Shown: one piece after another, positions 34,002-44,079 of the stretch | How the letters are laid out: every line of letters starts with the position of its first letter | Position numbering within the stretch: the first letter of the stretch is position 1 | From: an uncultured Pelagibacteraceae bacterium | Lineage (GTDB): Bacteria > Pseudomonadota > Alphaproteobacteria > Pelagibacterales > Pelagibacteraceae | Assembly: GCA_902607215.1 (NCBI GenBank) | Contig: CACLJJ010000003.1 | Coordinates: 1 to 46,261 of the forward strand | Reading direction: 5' to 3' | Length of the DNA: 46,261 nt | Translations under genes and position numbers: made by a program | The notes under the pieces: model-generated | Told to the model about the DNA's origin: nothing | Databases searched by the model: none | What the model saw: the letters and a program-made list of their open reading frames with translations, nothing else

Positions 34002-35078
34002 ATGACACAATTAAAATACAGAAAAATCAATATAGAGACTTACAGACCAGGTAAATCTAAATTAGGCAAAATAAAGAACTTAATTAAATTATCAGCCAAT
34101 GAGTCTGCGCTAGGAGTAAGTCCAAGAGTCAAAAAATTAAATTTAAAAAATAAAAATATTGAAAAATATCCAGATAGCAAATGTAAAGAATTAAGAAAGC
34201 AGATTGCAAGAAATTTCAAGTGTGATTTTAATAAAATTATTTGCGGGTCTGGATCTGATGAAATTATACAAATGATCTGTCAATTATTTCTTGAGAAAAA
34301 TGATGAAGTTGTATTGCCTCAATATAGTTTTTTAATGTATAGAATATATGCAAAAATAGCTGGTGCTAAAATAATTTTTTCAAAAGAAAAAAATTTTAAA
34401 ATTTCCCTTGATGATATTGTTGCGAAAACATCAAATAGAACAAAAATTGTTTTTTTAGCAAATCCTAATAATCCAACTGGAACATATTTAAATATTAACG
34501 AATTAAAAAATTTAAGAAAAAGACTAAATAAAAAAATTCTTTTGGTTATAGATGATGCTTACTTTGAATATATGACCCAAAAAGATTATGCATCTGGTTT
34601 AAGATTATTTAAAAATAGTAAAAATGTTTTTATTTTAAGAACTTTTTCTAAAGTATATGGTTTAGCATCTTTAAGAGTGGGATGGGGATATGGTCCAAAA
34701 AAAATAATAGACGAATTATATAAAATTAAACCACCATTTAATGTTAATAAAATTGCACAACTATCAGCAATTGAGTCATTAAAAGATTCTGAATTCATAA
34801 AAAAATCTGTCAAACACAATTTAAATTGGTCAATAAAGATTAAAAAATTTTTAAAAATTAATAATATTAATACTAATAAGATTTCAGCAAATTTCTTTTT
34901 ATTAGATTTTGATAATTGTAAACGATCTGCTAAGTATGTGGAAAAAAAATTAGAAAAAAAACGTATAATTCTAAGATCTATGAAAAGTTATAAGATGAAA
35001 AATAAATTAAGAATGACAATTGGATCTAGTATTGAAAATAAAAAATTTATTAAAGAAATAAATAATATTTTTAGATAA
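34002..35078 (+). CDS. hisC: histidinol-phosphate/aromatic aminotransferase (HisC family)
   Basis: LSANESALGVSPRV; FLANPNNPTGTYL; FSKVYGLASLRVGWG PLP Lys motif. Confidence 0.9.
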   Translation: MTQLKYRKINIETYRPGKSKLGKIKNLIKLSANESALGVSPRVKKLNLKNKNIEKYPDSKCKELRKQIARNFKCDFNKIICGSGSDEIIQMICQLFLEKNDEVVLPQYSFLMYRIYAKIAGAKIIFSKEKNFKISLDDIVAKTSNRTKIVFLANPNNPTGTYLNINELKNLRKRLNKKILLVIDDAYFEYMTQKDYASGLRLFKNSKNVFILRTFSKVYGLASLRVGWGYGPKKIIDELYKIKPPFNVNKIAQLSAIESLKDSEFIKKSVKHNLNWSIKIKKFLKINNINTNKISANFFLLDFDNCKRSAKYVEKKLEKKRIILRSMKSYKMKNKLRMTIGSSIENKKFIKEINNIFR

Positions 35079-35974
35079 TGAACAGAATTTTAATTATAGG
35101 TTGTGGTTTAATAGGTTCATCGGTTTTAAGAACTGTATATAAAAAAAAAATATCCAGAAAAATTTTCATTTTAGAAAAGTCAAAAAATAATATTTCTAAA
35201 ATAAAAAGATTAAATCTTAAATGTCAGGTACTTAAAGATTTTAAAAATGAAGTTCCAAAAATGGATATGATAATTTTTTGCACTCATTTGAGCAACTACG
35301 AACAGGCTTTAAAAAAAATTAACAAATTTTTAAACAAAAAAACTGTAATTACAGATGTTGGTTCAACAAAAAATTTAATATTAAAAAAAATAAAAAAGAA
35401 ACTTAAGAAAGGAGTTTTTTGGACTTCAAGCCATCCAATTGCTGGATCTGAAGTAAGTGGTCCAGAATTTGGAGATTCTAATTTATTTAAAAATAAATGG
35501 TGTGTATTAATTAAAGAAAAAAGTTCAAATAAAAAACATTTAAAAAAATTAAATCAATTTTGGAAACGAATTGGGTGTAAAATTGTTATAATGAATACCA
35601 AGCAACACGATCATATATTTGCTATAACAAGCCATCTTCCACACTTAATTGCATATAATATAGTAAAGACAGCTTTAGATTTTGAAAAAAAGAGAAAATT
35701 AAATCTTATAAAATTTAGCGCAGGAGGATTGCGAGATTTTTCACGTATTGCAGCAAGTAATGAAATTATGTGGAGAGATATTTTTTTTAGCAATCAAAAA
35801 AATATTATTTTAGCAATTAATTTATTTATTAAAAATCTTAAAGCTTTAAAAAGAGATATTAGTATTAAGAATAGTAATAAAATAATTAAAAAATTAATTA
35901 TTACAAAAAAAGTTAGAAAGAAAATTATTCAATTAAAACAAGACGTAAATTTGCCTGACTTTGGAAGAAATTAA
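35078..35974 (+). CDS. tyrA: prephenate/arogenate dehydrogenase
   Basis: GCGLIGSSVLRTV; DVGSTK; SHPIAGSEVSGPEFG; SHLPHLIAYNIV. Confidence 0.93.
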   Translation: MNRILIIGCGLIGSSVLRTVYKKKISRKIFILEKSKNNISKIKRLNLKCQVLKDFKNEVPKMDMIIFCTHLSNYEQALKKINKFLNKKTVITDVGSTKNLILKKIKKKLKKGVFWTSSHPIAGSEVSGPEFGDSNLFKNKWCVLIKEKSSNKKHLKKLNQFWKRIGCKIVIMNTKQHDHIFAITSHLPHLIAYNIVKTALDFEKKRKLNLIKFSAGGLRDFSRIAASNEIMWRDIFFSNQKNIILAINLFIKNLKALKRDISIKNSNKIIKKLIITKKVRKKIIQLKQDVNLPDFGRN

Positions 35975-37494
35975 TTTTTTAATAACAAATCAAGATTTTG
36001 AAGATATTTTTTGAAATTTGAAGTTCCTTTTATAGAATCTTTATAGATAGGCTTTCTAGCCTGACTAAAGCTTACAGTTTTAATTATTTTTTTATTTTTA
36101 TAAAATTCAAGGCAATCTTTTTGCCAATTAAGGCCGCAAAATTTTATTAATTCTTTTATTTTTTGCTCTGGATCATTAATCAAGTCTTCATATTTAACAT
36201 CAAAAATTTGATTTTTTAAATTTTCTTTCCAAAAATTTATTAAATTTTCATAAATTTTATAATAATTTGCAATATCCTTAATATCATTTGCAAAAAAAAT
36301 ACCACCTTCAAATTCATTTTTATAAATTGACCAACTAGTTTCTAATGAATCTCTTAAACAATGAATAATTACTGAATTTGGAAAAATAGATTTGATAAAA
36401 CCTATCCATCTAAAATTAAGTGGAGCTTTATCAGTGATAACGTTGTTATCAGTCATTTTATTTAAAATATTTAAATAATTATTTTTAAATTTATTAAATA
36501 TATCGTTAAAATCTTTTTTATTTATATCTTGGTTAAAAAATTTTTGAAAATAACTTGCCAATAAAGGAATTTCACCTCCACCATAAACTTCTGAATGATT
36601 CGAAATTATTTGTTCTACTAAAGAGGTTCCTGTTCTTGGCATACCCAAAATAAATATAATTTTTTTTTCATTTTGAATTAAAGGAATTTGGCGCAAAGTG
36701 TTATTTTTATAAAAATTTTTAATTTTTTTGAAAAGTTCTTTATCATTTTCAATATTATAATTTGAAAGACTTTTTTTTAATTTATTGGCTTTCTCAATAT
36801 AAAAAAAAGATTTTTTATAATCTTTTATATCTTCATAAACTTTTCCTAATGCAAAGCTCAAATCTACAATATTATTTTTGTGTAATTTTTTGTCTTTTAT
36901 CTTTTTTTCCATAATTCTTATATGGTCATTATCAGGGTTGTACTTTTCTAACATTGCTAAACTACGATCTGACTTGGTAAAATTTTCGTCAAGTTTTAAA
37001 GTTTTTTTATAATAATTTTTTGCTTCCTCAAATTTACCTATGGATTGTAACAATGATGCAAGATTATAATTTGTTTCAATTACTTCAGAATTTATACTTA
37101 TTGATTTTTTAAATAAATTCTCAGATTTTTCAATGTGATTGATTTCCTCATATAGAGCAGCAAGATTATTAAGTGTATTTATATAATTTGGTTTAATTTC
37201 TAAAACTTTCAAAAAATATTGTTCTGCAGTTATATAATCTTTTTTTTTAAAATAACTTAACCCTAAATTATTTAAGAAATTAAAATTATTTTTACTTTTT
37301 TTTAATGCATTTTCTAAAAGGTCAATTGATTTTTCGTAATCTCCTTTGAGTTGATAGGCTATAGATAATAAATTATAAAATACTTCTTGTTCAGGATGCT
37401 TCTTGTTTAAAATAGTTGCTTCAAAAATTACCTCATCCATATTACCTAAATTCAATTTGTTTATTAAAATTTGAAATTTTTCTTCAAGATTCAT
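35971..37494 (-). CDS. TPR-repeat protein with C-terminal sulfotransferase domain
   Basis: Several tandem TPRs (e.g. YFLKVLEIKPNYINTLNNLAALYEEINHIEKSENLFKKSISINSEVIETNYNLA), then FILGMPRTGTSLVEQIISNHSEVYGGGEIPLL 5'-PSB loop and VIHCLRDSLETSWSIYKNEF. Confidence 0.88.
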   Translation of the reverse strand: MNLEEKFQILINKLNLGNMDEVIFEATILNKKHPEQEVFYNLLSIAYQLKGDYEKSIDLLENALKKSKNNFNFLNNLGLSYFKKKDYITAEQYFLKVLEIKPNYINTLNNLAALYEEINHIEKSENLFKKSISINSEVIETNYNLASLLQSIGKFEEAKNYYKKTLKLDENFTKSDRSLAMLEKYNPDNDHIRIMEKKIKDKKLHKNNIVDLSFALGKVYEDIKDYKKSFFYIEKANKLKKSLSNYNIENDKELFKKIKNFYKNNTLRQIPLIQNEKKIIFILGMPRTGTSLVEQIISNHSEVYGGGEIPLLASYFQKFFNQDINKKDFNDIFNKFKNNYLNILNKMTDNNVITDKAPLNFRWIGFIKSIFPNSVIIHCLRDSLETSWSIYKNEFEGGIFFANDIKDIANYYKIYENLINFWKENLKNQIFDVKYEDLINDPEQKIKELIKFCGLNWQKDCLEFYKNKKIIKTVSFSQARKPIYKDSIKGTSNFKKYLQNLDLLLKN

Positions 37495-37495
37495 T

Positions 37496-38248
37496 TTAAA
37501 TTTTTGTAACTTTTTTTACCTTAAGATTAGCAGTTTTTTCAATAATTTTGATTGTATCTTTAATATTCATAATTAAAACTTTTTTTTTTGGTCCGTAAGC
37601 ATGAATTAATTTTTTTGAGTTTAAACATACTGCGACATGTCCTTTCCAATAAATAATATTTCCTTTTTTTAAATTAAAAAAATTTTTTTTACCCTTTTTA
37701 AATTTAATTTGATCTTTCGTATCTCTTGGGAAAAATTTATTATTATAGAGGTAGTAAAGCTGAACTAAAGCTGAACAATCAATCCCTTTAAATGATTTTC
37801 CACCCCACTTATATTTGCAATTAATAAACAGATTTAGAATTTTTATAAAATTTTTTTCTTTAAAATTATTTTTTTTTATATCTTTTAAATATAGCCATTT
37901 ATTTTTTTCAAACATTATAAAATTTTTATATTTTTTTAAAATTTCAATTTTGCTAGCAAATGGTAAATTTTTTGTTTGTTTGTATTTATTAGAATTTTTT
38001 GGAAAACTAAAAATATTTGTTTTTTTGGCACTTACTTTATGTGTTGGTGAAAATTTATTCGAATATTTTTTATTTTTAGTGTAACCAATGTACTTATCAA
38101 AAGCTGTTTTAATTTTTAACCAACCTTTTTTTTTAGATAAAATTTTAAATTTTTCTCCATAAATAACTTGGGAACTAATCTTTGATTTATAAGATGGTTT
38201 TTCGTACAAATTTATATATGGATTTTTATTGTAAAAATTATTTTTCAC
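37496..38248 (-). CDS. SH3-domain NlpC/P60 family peptidase
   Basis: KWGGKSFKGIDCSALVQLYY catalytic Cys; GNIIYWKGHVAVCL His; N-terminal SH3-like repeats. Confidence 0.88.
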   Translation of the reverse strand: MKNNFYNKNPYINLYEKPSYKSKISSQVIYGEKFKILSKKKGWLKIKTAFDKYIGYTKNKKYSNKFSPTHKVSAKKTNIFSFPKNSNKYKQTKNLPFASKIEILKKYKNFIMFEKNKWLYLKDIKKNNFKEKNFIKILNLFINCKYKWGGKSFKGIDCSALVQLYYLYNNKFFPRDTKDQIKFKKGKKNFFNLKKGNIIYWKGHVAVCLNSKKLIHAYGPKKKVLIMNIKDTIKIIEKTANLKVKKVTKI

Positions 38249-39614
38249 GAAGATTTAATTTGTCTTTTATTATCCATAATAAAATTAAAGAAGGAATAAC
38301 CATTATGGCTGTTAAAATAAAAAATATTCCCCAATCACCATTTAGCCAATCAACCAAAGCACCGGATGATGATGCAAGAGTTGTTCTTCCTGCAGTTCCT
38401 ATTGAAGCAAGTAATGCATATTGAGTTGCAGTATAAGTTCTATCAATCAACAGTGAAATAAATGCCACAAATGCAACAGTTGCAAAAGCAGCAGCTATAT
38501 CGTCAAATATAACGGCAACCGCAAATAATAATTCGGATTTTCCTGCCCATGCCAAGGCAGTAAATAATAAGTTTGTTGCAGCCATTAATATTCCAGCAAG
38601 AAACATTGCTTTTAAAACTCCAGATCTAATTACAAAAAGTCCACCCAATAATGTAAAAATAACTGTTGTAATCCATCCTAAAGTTTTAGAATAAATTGCT
38701 ATATCACCTTTGGAAAATCCTATTTCTTTGTAAAAAACTATCGACATTCGTCCTAGAAAAGCTTCCCCAATTTTAAATAAAAAAACAAAACCTAAAATTC
38801 CTACTGCAATTGAAAAACCATTTTTTTTAAAGAAGCTAATTATTGGTCCACCTAAAGTACTAGTAATCCAAGCAGTTAAGCTAGTTATGATATTTTTTGA
38901 TCCAAGTTTGTTTTCTATTAACTTATCGGTCTCATTTTGCTTTAACTTTCTATCTGTTGAAGCAGGTTCGTGAAGAAACATTAAACCTATGTTCATTAAA
39001 ATAACTACTATTCCTAAAATTAAAAAAGTTGTTTGCCAATAATTTATTACACCAATATTTTCGAAATATTCGGCAGTAAATAAAGCTATTACACCACCTA
39101 ATTTATAACCGCTCCACCAACCAACCACTGCCATTGCAGCACCAGCTGCCATTGATTTACTTTCATTTTCTCCAATTTGTTCAATTCTTAATGCATCCAC
39201 AGTTATATCTTGCGTAGCAGATGCGATTGCAATAATTAAACCAACTGTAATTAATAACGCTAAATTTTCAGTTGGATTAATAAAACTCCATATAGCTAAG
39301 CTAATTAAAATTGTAATTTGCATTAAAACTATCCAGCTTTTTCTATGACCTATTTTTTTTGTTAAAAATGGTACTTGAAGTCTGTCTATTAATGGAGCCC
39401 ACAAGTAGTTAAAAGCATAAACACCGAATATTAGACCTGCCCAACCGATTGTTGATCTGCTTAAGCCCTCTTCTTTAAGCCACAAGCTTAAACTACTACC
39501 TATTAAAACCCATGGAAATCCTGAAATAGCTCCAAGCAATAAAATTCTAAGCATTCTTATATCAAAATATACAGCGAAAGTTTCTGACAAAGATTGTTTT
39601 TTAAATTCTATCAT
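38238..39614 (-). CDS. ampG: AmpG-like MFS permease (muropeptide transporter family)
   Basis: Multi-TM; GFPWVLIGSSLSLWLKEEGLSRSTIGW; YLWAPLIDR; start reset from ORF-track 39704 to ATG at 39614, just after the trkH stop at 39617. Confidence 0.8.
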   Translation of the reverse strand: MIEFKKQSLSETFAVYFDIRMLRILLLGAISGFPWVLIGSSLSLWLKEEGLSRSTIGWAGLIFGVYAFNYLWAPLIDRLQVPFLTKKIGHRKSWIVLMQITILISLAIWSFINPTENLALLITVGLIIAIASATQDITVDALRIEQIGENESKSMAAGAAMAVVGWWSGYKLGGVIALFTAEYFENIGVINYWQTTFLILGIVVILMNIGLMFLHEPASTDRKLKQNETDKLIENKLGSKNIITSLTAWITSTLGGPIISFFKKNGFSIAVGILGFVFLFKIGEAFLGRMSIVFYKEIGFSKGDIAIYSKTLGWITTVIFTLLGGLFVIRSGVLKAMFLAGILMAATNLLFTALAWAGKSELLFAVAVIFDDIAAAFATVAFVAFISLLIDRTYTATQYALLASIGTAGRTTLASSSGALVDWLNGDWGIFFILTAIMVIPSLILLWIIKDKLNLREK

Positions 39615-39616
39615 AA

Positions 39617-41062
39617 TTAATTTCTCCAAAAAGAAGGCAGGAATAGTACCAATATAGCAAATAACTCTAATCTTCCCAATATCATTCCTGCACTTAAAAT
39701 CCATTTTGAAATATCAGGAAGTTCAGAGAAATTACCATTTGGCCCTATTATAGTTCCTAAGCCAGGCCCTACATTTGATATAGAAGTTGCTGCACCAGAT
39801 ATTGATGTAATAAAATCAAGACCTGTAATTGATAATAAAGCAGTTAACGTAAAAAAAATAATTATATAAAGATAAATAAAAGAAATAATTGAAGCTAAAA
39901 ATTTATCATTTACATTATTATTTTCATATTTAATAACAAAAATTCCTCTTGGGTAAATTACTTTTTTTAATTGATTCACTATAAACTTATAAAGTATTTG
40001 AACTCTAAAAATTTTTACGCCACAGGTCGTTGATCCAGCACAACCACCGATGAACATCAATATTAAGAAATAAAATAAAGGAAAACTACCCCATTTATCA
40101 AATTCTTGAGTAACATAGCCCGTCCCTGTTAATATAGATACAACATTGAAGCTTATCGATCTAATATTTGATAGTGAAAAATTATTATCCTTTATAAGCA
40201 AATAGCAAAAAAGTATCATTATTGAAAACATTATTAACTTTATTAAAGTTTTAATTTGAGTATCAGATAAAAATATTTTTTTATTTCCACTTATAAATTT
40301 GACATAAGCTATAAAAGGTATACTTCCTAATATTATAAATAAAATCGCTGTCCATTCTATTTTATTATTATTAAAGTAACCGATTGAGTCATTATAATTT
40401 GAAAATCCGCCTGTTGCCAAGGTAGTCATTGAATGGGTTAAACTATCAAAAACATTCATCCCAAAAACTTTATATGAAAATGCACAGAGCAATGTTAAAA
40501 TTGTATATATAAAAATTAATTTTATAGAAATTTCTTTTGACGAAGGTAATATTTCATTCGTAGAATCAGTATTTAAAACTTTAAATAGCAACATACCACC
40601 TACGTTCATAATTGGCATTAAAGTTATAGCCATTACAATAATTCCAATTCCACCTAGCCATTGAAGTAACGCTCTCCAAAGTAAAATACTTTTAGGTGCA
40701 CCCTCTAAATTTGTAATAATAGTTGATCCAGTTGTAGTTATACCCGACATGCTTTCAAAGAATGAATCTGTAAATGATAAATTTAGTTTAGAGAAAAAAA
40801 GAGGCAGAGCTCCAAAAATTGCAATCGTTATCCATGATAAAGATGTAAGCAAAAATGCTTGATGAAGATTTATTTTTTTATCATAATCTAAATTTGATAT
40901 TACAAATAAAATACCAAAAACTAAGGTTATTATCGAAGCAATAACAAAAGAAGAATCAAATTCGCCATAAACATTTTGAATAATAATTGGAATTATCATG
41001 AATATTCCAAGTATTATTTGCAAGACTCCTAGCGTGAAAAAAACTGTTTTATAATTGGACAT
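39617..41062 (-). CDS. trkH: TrkH/KtrB-family potassium uptake protein
   Basis: SMSGITTTGSTI, TMTTLATGGFSN, LTGTGYVTQEF and SISNVGPGLG selectivity-filter loops. Confidence 0.92.
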   Translation of the reverse strand: MSNYKTVFFTLGVLQIILGIFMIIPIIIQNVYGEFDSSFVIASIITLVFGILFVISNLDYDKKINLHQAFLLTSLSWITIAIFGALPLFFSKLNLSFTDSFFESMSGITTTGSTIITNLEGAPKSILLWRALLQWLGGIGIIVMAITLMPIMNVGGMLLFKVLNTDSTNEILPSSKEISIKLIFIYTILTLLCAFSYKVFGMNVFDSLTHSMTTLATGGFSNYNDSIGYFNNNKIEWTAILFIILGSIPFIAYVKFISGNKKIFLSDTQIKTLIKLIMFSIMILFCYLLIKDNNFSLSNIRSISFNVVSILTGTGYVTQEFDKWGSFPLFYFLILMFIGGCAGSTTCGVKIFRVQILYKFIVNQLKKVIYPRGIFVIKYENNNVNDKFLASIISFIYLYIIIFFTLTALLSITGLDFITSISGAATSISNVGPGLGTIIGPNGNFSELPDISKWILSAGMILGRLELFAILVLFLPSFWRN

Positions 41063-41151
41063 TTTGTTTGAACATTATTTTATGGTAAATAAATTTCAAC
41101 ACTATAAGAATTGATAAAAACAACCAAATATATGAATTTTTTAAAAAATTT

Positions 41152-42714
41152 GTGATTGATAAAGTAAATTTAGATAAAACGAATGCTTGGCCTTTTGTAG
41201 AAGCAAAAAAAATTCTTAGAGAGAGAAAATCCTTTATAGAAAAGAAAGGAAAAATTATTCTTCAAACGGGATATGGACCTAGTGGACTACCTCATATTGG
41301 AACTTTTGGTGAAGTAGCAAGAACTTCAATGGTTGTTAATGCATTAAATCAAATAACAGATATTCCTAAGGAAATAATCACATTTTCTGATGATATGGAT
41401 GGATTAAGAAAAATTCCTGATAATATTCCAAATCCAAAAAAGCTTGAAGAAAATTTTCATAAACCACTAACAGCAGTACCCGACCCGTTTGGTAAATATA
41501 GTAGTTTTGGTGAGCATAATAATGAAATGCTAAAAAAATTTTTAAATGAATTTAATTTTAATTATTCATTTAAAAGTTCCACTCAACTTTATAAATCTGG
41601 TTATTTTAATGAAACATTAAAAAAAATTTTAAAAAATTATAAGAACATAATGGATATAATTATTCCAACATTAGGAAAAGAAAGACAAAAAACATATTCA
41701 CCTTTTTTACCCATTTGTCCAGATAGTGGTAAAGTATTAGAGATACCAATAATTGAAATTGATGAAAAAAATTCAAAAATAATTTTTGATAATGGTGGAA
41801 AAAAACTTGAAATAAGTATTTTAGATGGAAATTGTAAGCTTCAATGGAAAGTTGATTGGGCTATGAGATGGTATGCAATAGATGTCGATTTTGAAATGTA
41901 TGGCAAAGATTTAATTGAAAGTGCAATTTTATCTACAAAAATTATAAAGTTACTTGGCAAAACCAATCCTTCAGGATTTTTCTACGAACTCTTTTTAGAT
42001 GAAAAAGGGGAAAAAATATCTAAATCAAAAGGTAATGGTATTACCATTGATCAATGGCTCAAATATGCATCGCCTGAAAGTTTATCTTTATTTATGTATC
42101 AAAATCCAAAGAGAGCAAAAAAACTTTATAAAGAAATTGTACCAAAAGCTGTTGATGAGTATTTAGATTTTGTAGAAAAGGGCAAAACACAGAATGAATT
42201 ACAAATGTTAATGAATCCTGTTTGGCATGTTCACAACGGAAATATTCCAAAAGAAAATAATATAATGAGTTTTTCAATGCTGCTTAATTTAGTGGAGACT
42301 AGTAATTCAGATAATAAAGGTCTTTTATGGAAATTTGTAAAAAAATATAAACCAGATATTTATGAAAAAGACTATCCTATATTTGATGGTTTAATCAGTT
42401 ATGCGATCAAGTATTATAATGATGTTATTAAACAAAACAAAAAATATAAAAAACCAAACAAAGAAGAAAAGTTAGCACTTCAAACATTAGTTAAAATTCT
42501 TGATGAATGTAGTGACGACATGAATCCCGAAGACATTCAAACAAAAATATATTCTGTTGGTAAAGAAAATGGTTATAAAGAAAATTTAAGAGACTGGTTT
42601 AAATTGATTTATGAAGTAGTTTTTGGAGATGAAAATGGTCCAAGAATGGGTTTTTTTATAAGTTTTTTTGGAGTAAATGAAACGAAAGAGTTGATTAAAA
42701 ATAAAATCAAATAA
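41152..42714 (+). CDS. lysS: class I lysyl-tRNA synthetase (GTG start)
   Basis: GPSGLPHIGTFGEVAR (HIGH-type), EKISKSKGNGITIDQWLKYASPESLSLFMY; class I LysRS architecture. Confidence 0.93.
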   Translation: MIDKVNLDKTNAWPFVEAKKILRERKSFIEKKGKIILQTGYGPSGLPHIGTFGEVARTSMVVNALNQITDIPKEIITFSDDMDGLRKIPDNIPNPKKLEENFHKPLTAVPDPFGKYSSFGEHNNEMLKKFLNEFNFNYSFKSSTQLYKSGYFNETLKKILKNYKNIMDIIIPTLGKERQKTYSPFLPICPDSGKVLEIPIIEIDEKNSKIIFDNGGKKLEISILDGNCKLQWKVDWAMRWYAIDVDFEMYGKDLIESAILSTKIIKLLGKTNPSGFFYELFLDEKGEKISKSKGNGITIDQWLKYASPESLSLFMYQNPKRAKKLYKEIVPKAVDEYLDFVEKGKTQNELQMLMNPVWHVHNGNIPKENNIMSFSMLLNLVETSNSDNKGLLWKFVKKYKPDIYEKDYPIFDGLISYAIKYYNDVIKQNKKYKKPNKEEKLALQTLVKILDECSDDMNPEDIQTKIYSVGKENGYKENLRDWFKLIYEVVFGDENGPRMGFFISFFGVNETKELIKNKIK

Positions 42715-43754
42715 TGTTTAATAAATTAAGATCATTAATATTTAAATTCGATCCCGAATTAGCTCATAACTTAGCCATTAAAGTTTTAAGATATAATTAT
42801 GTTCCATACAATAAAATTCCGGTAAATAATTTAATTGAAACGGAAATATTTGGAAAAAAAATTTCTAATCCAGTCGGTCTTGCTGCTGGTTTTGACAAAG
42901 ATGCTGAAGTTTACAATTCTTTGTTTAAACTTGGATTTGGTTTTGTTGAAGTAGGGACTATTACTCCTTTAAAACAGTATGGAAATCCAAAACCAAGAGT
43001 TTTTCGATTAGAGGAGGACGAAGCTTTAATAAATAGATTAGGCTTTAATAATTCGGGGGCAGATACAGTTGGCTCTAGAATAAAGTCTAGTCCACCAAGT
43101 GGCTTATTTGGAATTAATATTGGACCCAACAAGGACACAAAAAATAGAGTTGAAGATTATTTAATTGGATTACGTAAATTTTATAATTTAGCTGACTATT
43201 TAACAATAAATATTTCATCTCCTAACACTGAAAATTTAAGAAGTTTTCATAACGAAAATGAACTCAATGAACTTTTGAGCGAAATTGAAAATGAGAAAAA
43301 AATTTTAAAAACTAATGTACCGATCGCAGTTAAAGTTTCGCCCGATATAAATAATGAAAATATTGAAAAAATTTCTGAATTACTTTTAAAATATAATATT
43401 TCAACAGCAATAATTTCAAATTCTACGGACAGAAATAGAGAAAATTTAAAAAATATAAATAAACTAGAAAAAGGTGGTTTATCGGGCAAACCTTTAGAAA
43501 TTAAAACTAACTTGTTAATTAATAAATTTTTTAAAATTTTAAAAAACAAGATAAAAATAATTGGAGTTGGAGGCGTTGACTCAGGTAAGAGTGCATATGA
43601 AAAAATAATTAATGGAGCAAGTCTAATTCAATTGTATACTGGTATGGTTTATAAAGGTCCGAATATTGCATCTAAAATTAGCAAAGAGTTAATTGAAATT
43701 ACCAAAAATCATGGAGTTAAAAACATTTCAGAACTTGTAGGTATTAAAAAATGA
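42714..43754 (+). CDS. pyrD: dihydroorotate dehydrogenase (quinone), class 2
   Basis: NPVGLAAGFDKDAEVYNSLFKLGFGFVEVGTITP; INISSPNTENLR; GVGGVDSGKSAYEKI. Confidence 0.96.
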   Translation: MFNKLRSLIFKFDPELAHNLAIKVLRYNYVPYNKIPVNNLIETEIFGKKISNPVGLAAGFDKDAEVYNSLFKLGFGFVEVGTITPLKQYGNPKPRVFRLEEDEALINRLGFNNSGADTVGSRIKSSPPSGLFGINIGPNKDTKNRVEDYLIGLRKFYNLADYLTINISSPNTENLRSFHNENELNELLSEIENEKKILKTNVPIAVKVSPDINNENIEKISELLLKYNISTAIISNSTDRNRENLKNINKLEKGGLSGKPLEIKTNLLINKFFKILKNKIKIIGVGGVDSGKSAYEKIINGASLIQLYTGMVYKGPNIASKISKELIEITKNHGVKNISELVGIKK

Positions 43755-43756
43755 TC

Positions 43757-43787
43757 TTGACTGATAACTTTAGAGCGCCTATATAAT
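43757..43787 (+). promoter_or_regulatory. candidate promoter of rpmB
   Basis: TTGACT (43757-43762) with TATATA at 43780-43785 (17-nt spacer) overlapping TATAAT at 43782-43787 (19-nt spacer), 10-12 nt upstream of the rpmB ATG. Confidence 0.7.
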
Positions 43788-43797
43788 CATATTTTTT

Positions 43798-44079
43798 ATG
43801 TCAAAAAAATGTGAATTAACTGGAAAAATACCTCTTAAAGGTCACAAAGTTAGTCATGCTAACAATAAGACTAAAAGAAGATTTTTACCAAATCTTAAAA
43901 AAGTAAAATTTAAAAGTGATATTTTAAAAAAAAGTTTAAAATTAACTGTATCGAACGCAGGAGTGAGATCTGTTGACAAAAAAGGAAGTTTTGATCAGTT
44001 TATTAAATCAACAAAAGCTAGAAATTTGTCTATAAGGTTAAGAAAAATTAAAAAGACACTAATTAGTAAATCTGCATAA
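43798..44079 (+). CDS. rpmB: 50S ribosomal protein L28
   Basis: KCELTGKIPLKGHKVSHANNKTKRRFLPNLKKVKF. Confidence 0.97.
   Translation: MSKKCELTGKIPLKGHKVSHANNKTKRRFLPNLKKVKFKSDILKKSLKLTVSNAGVRSVDKKGSFDQFIKSTKARNLSIRLRKIKKTLISKSA

Noticed and set aside
39615-39704. N-terminal 30-residue extension of the AmpG-like ORF in the ORF track
   Set aside because: It overlaps the 3' end of trkH out of frame. The family-like N-terminus begins at MIEFKKQSLSETFAVYF (ATG at 39614), just after the trkH stop.
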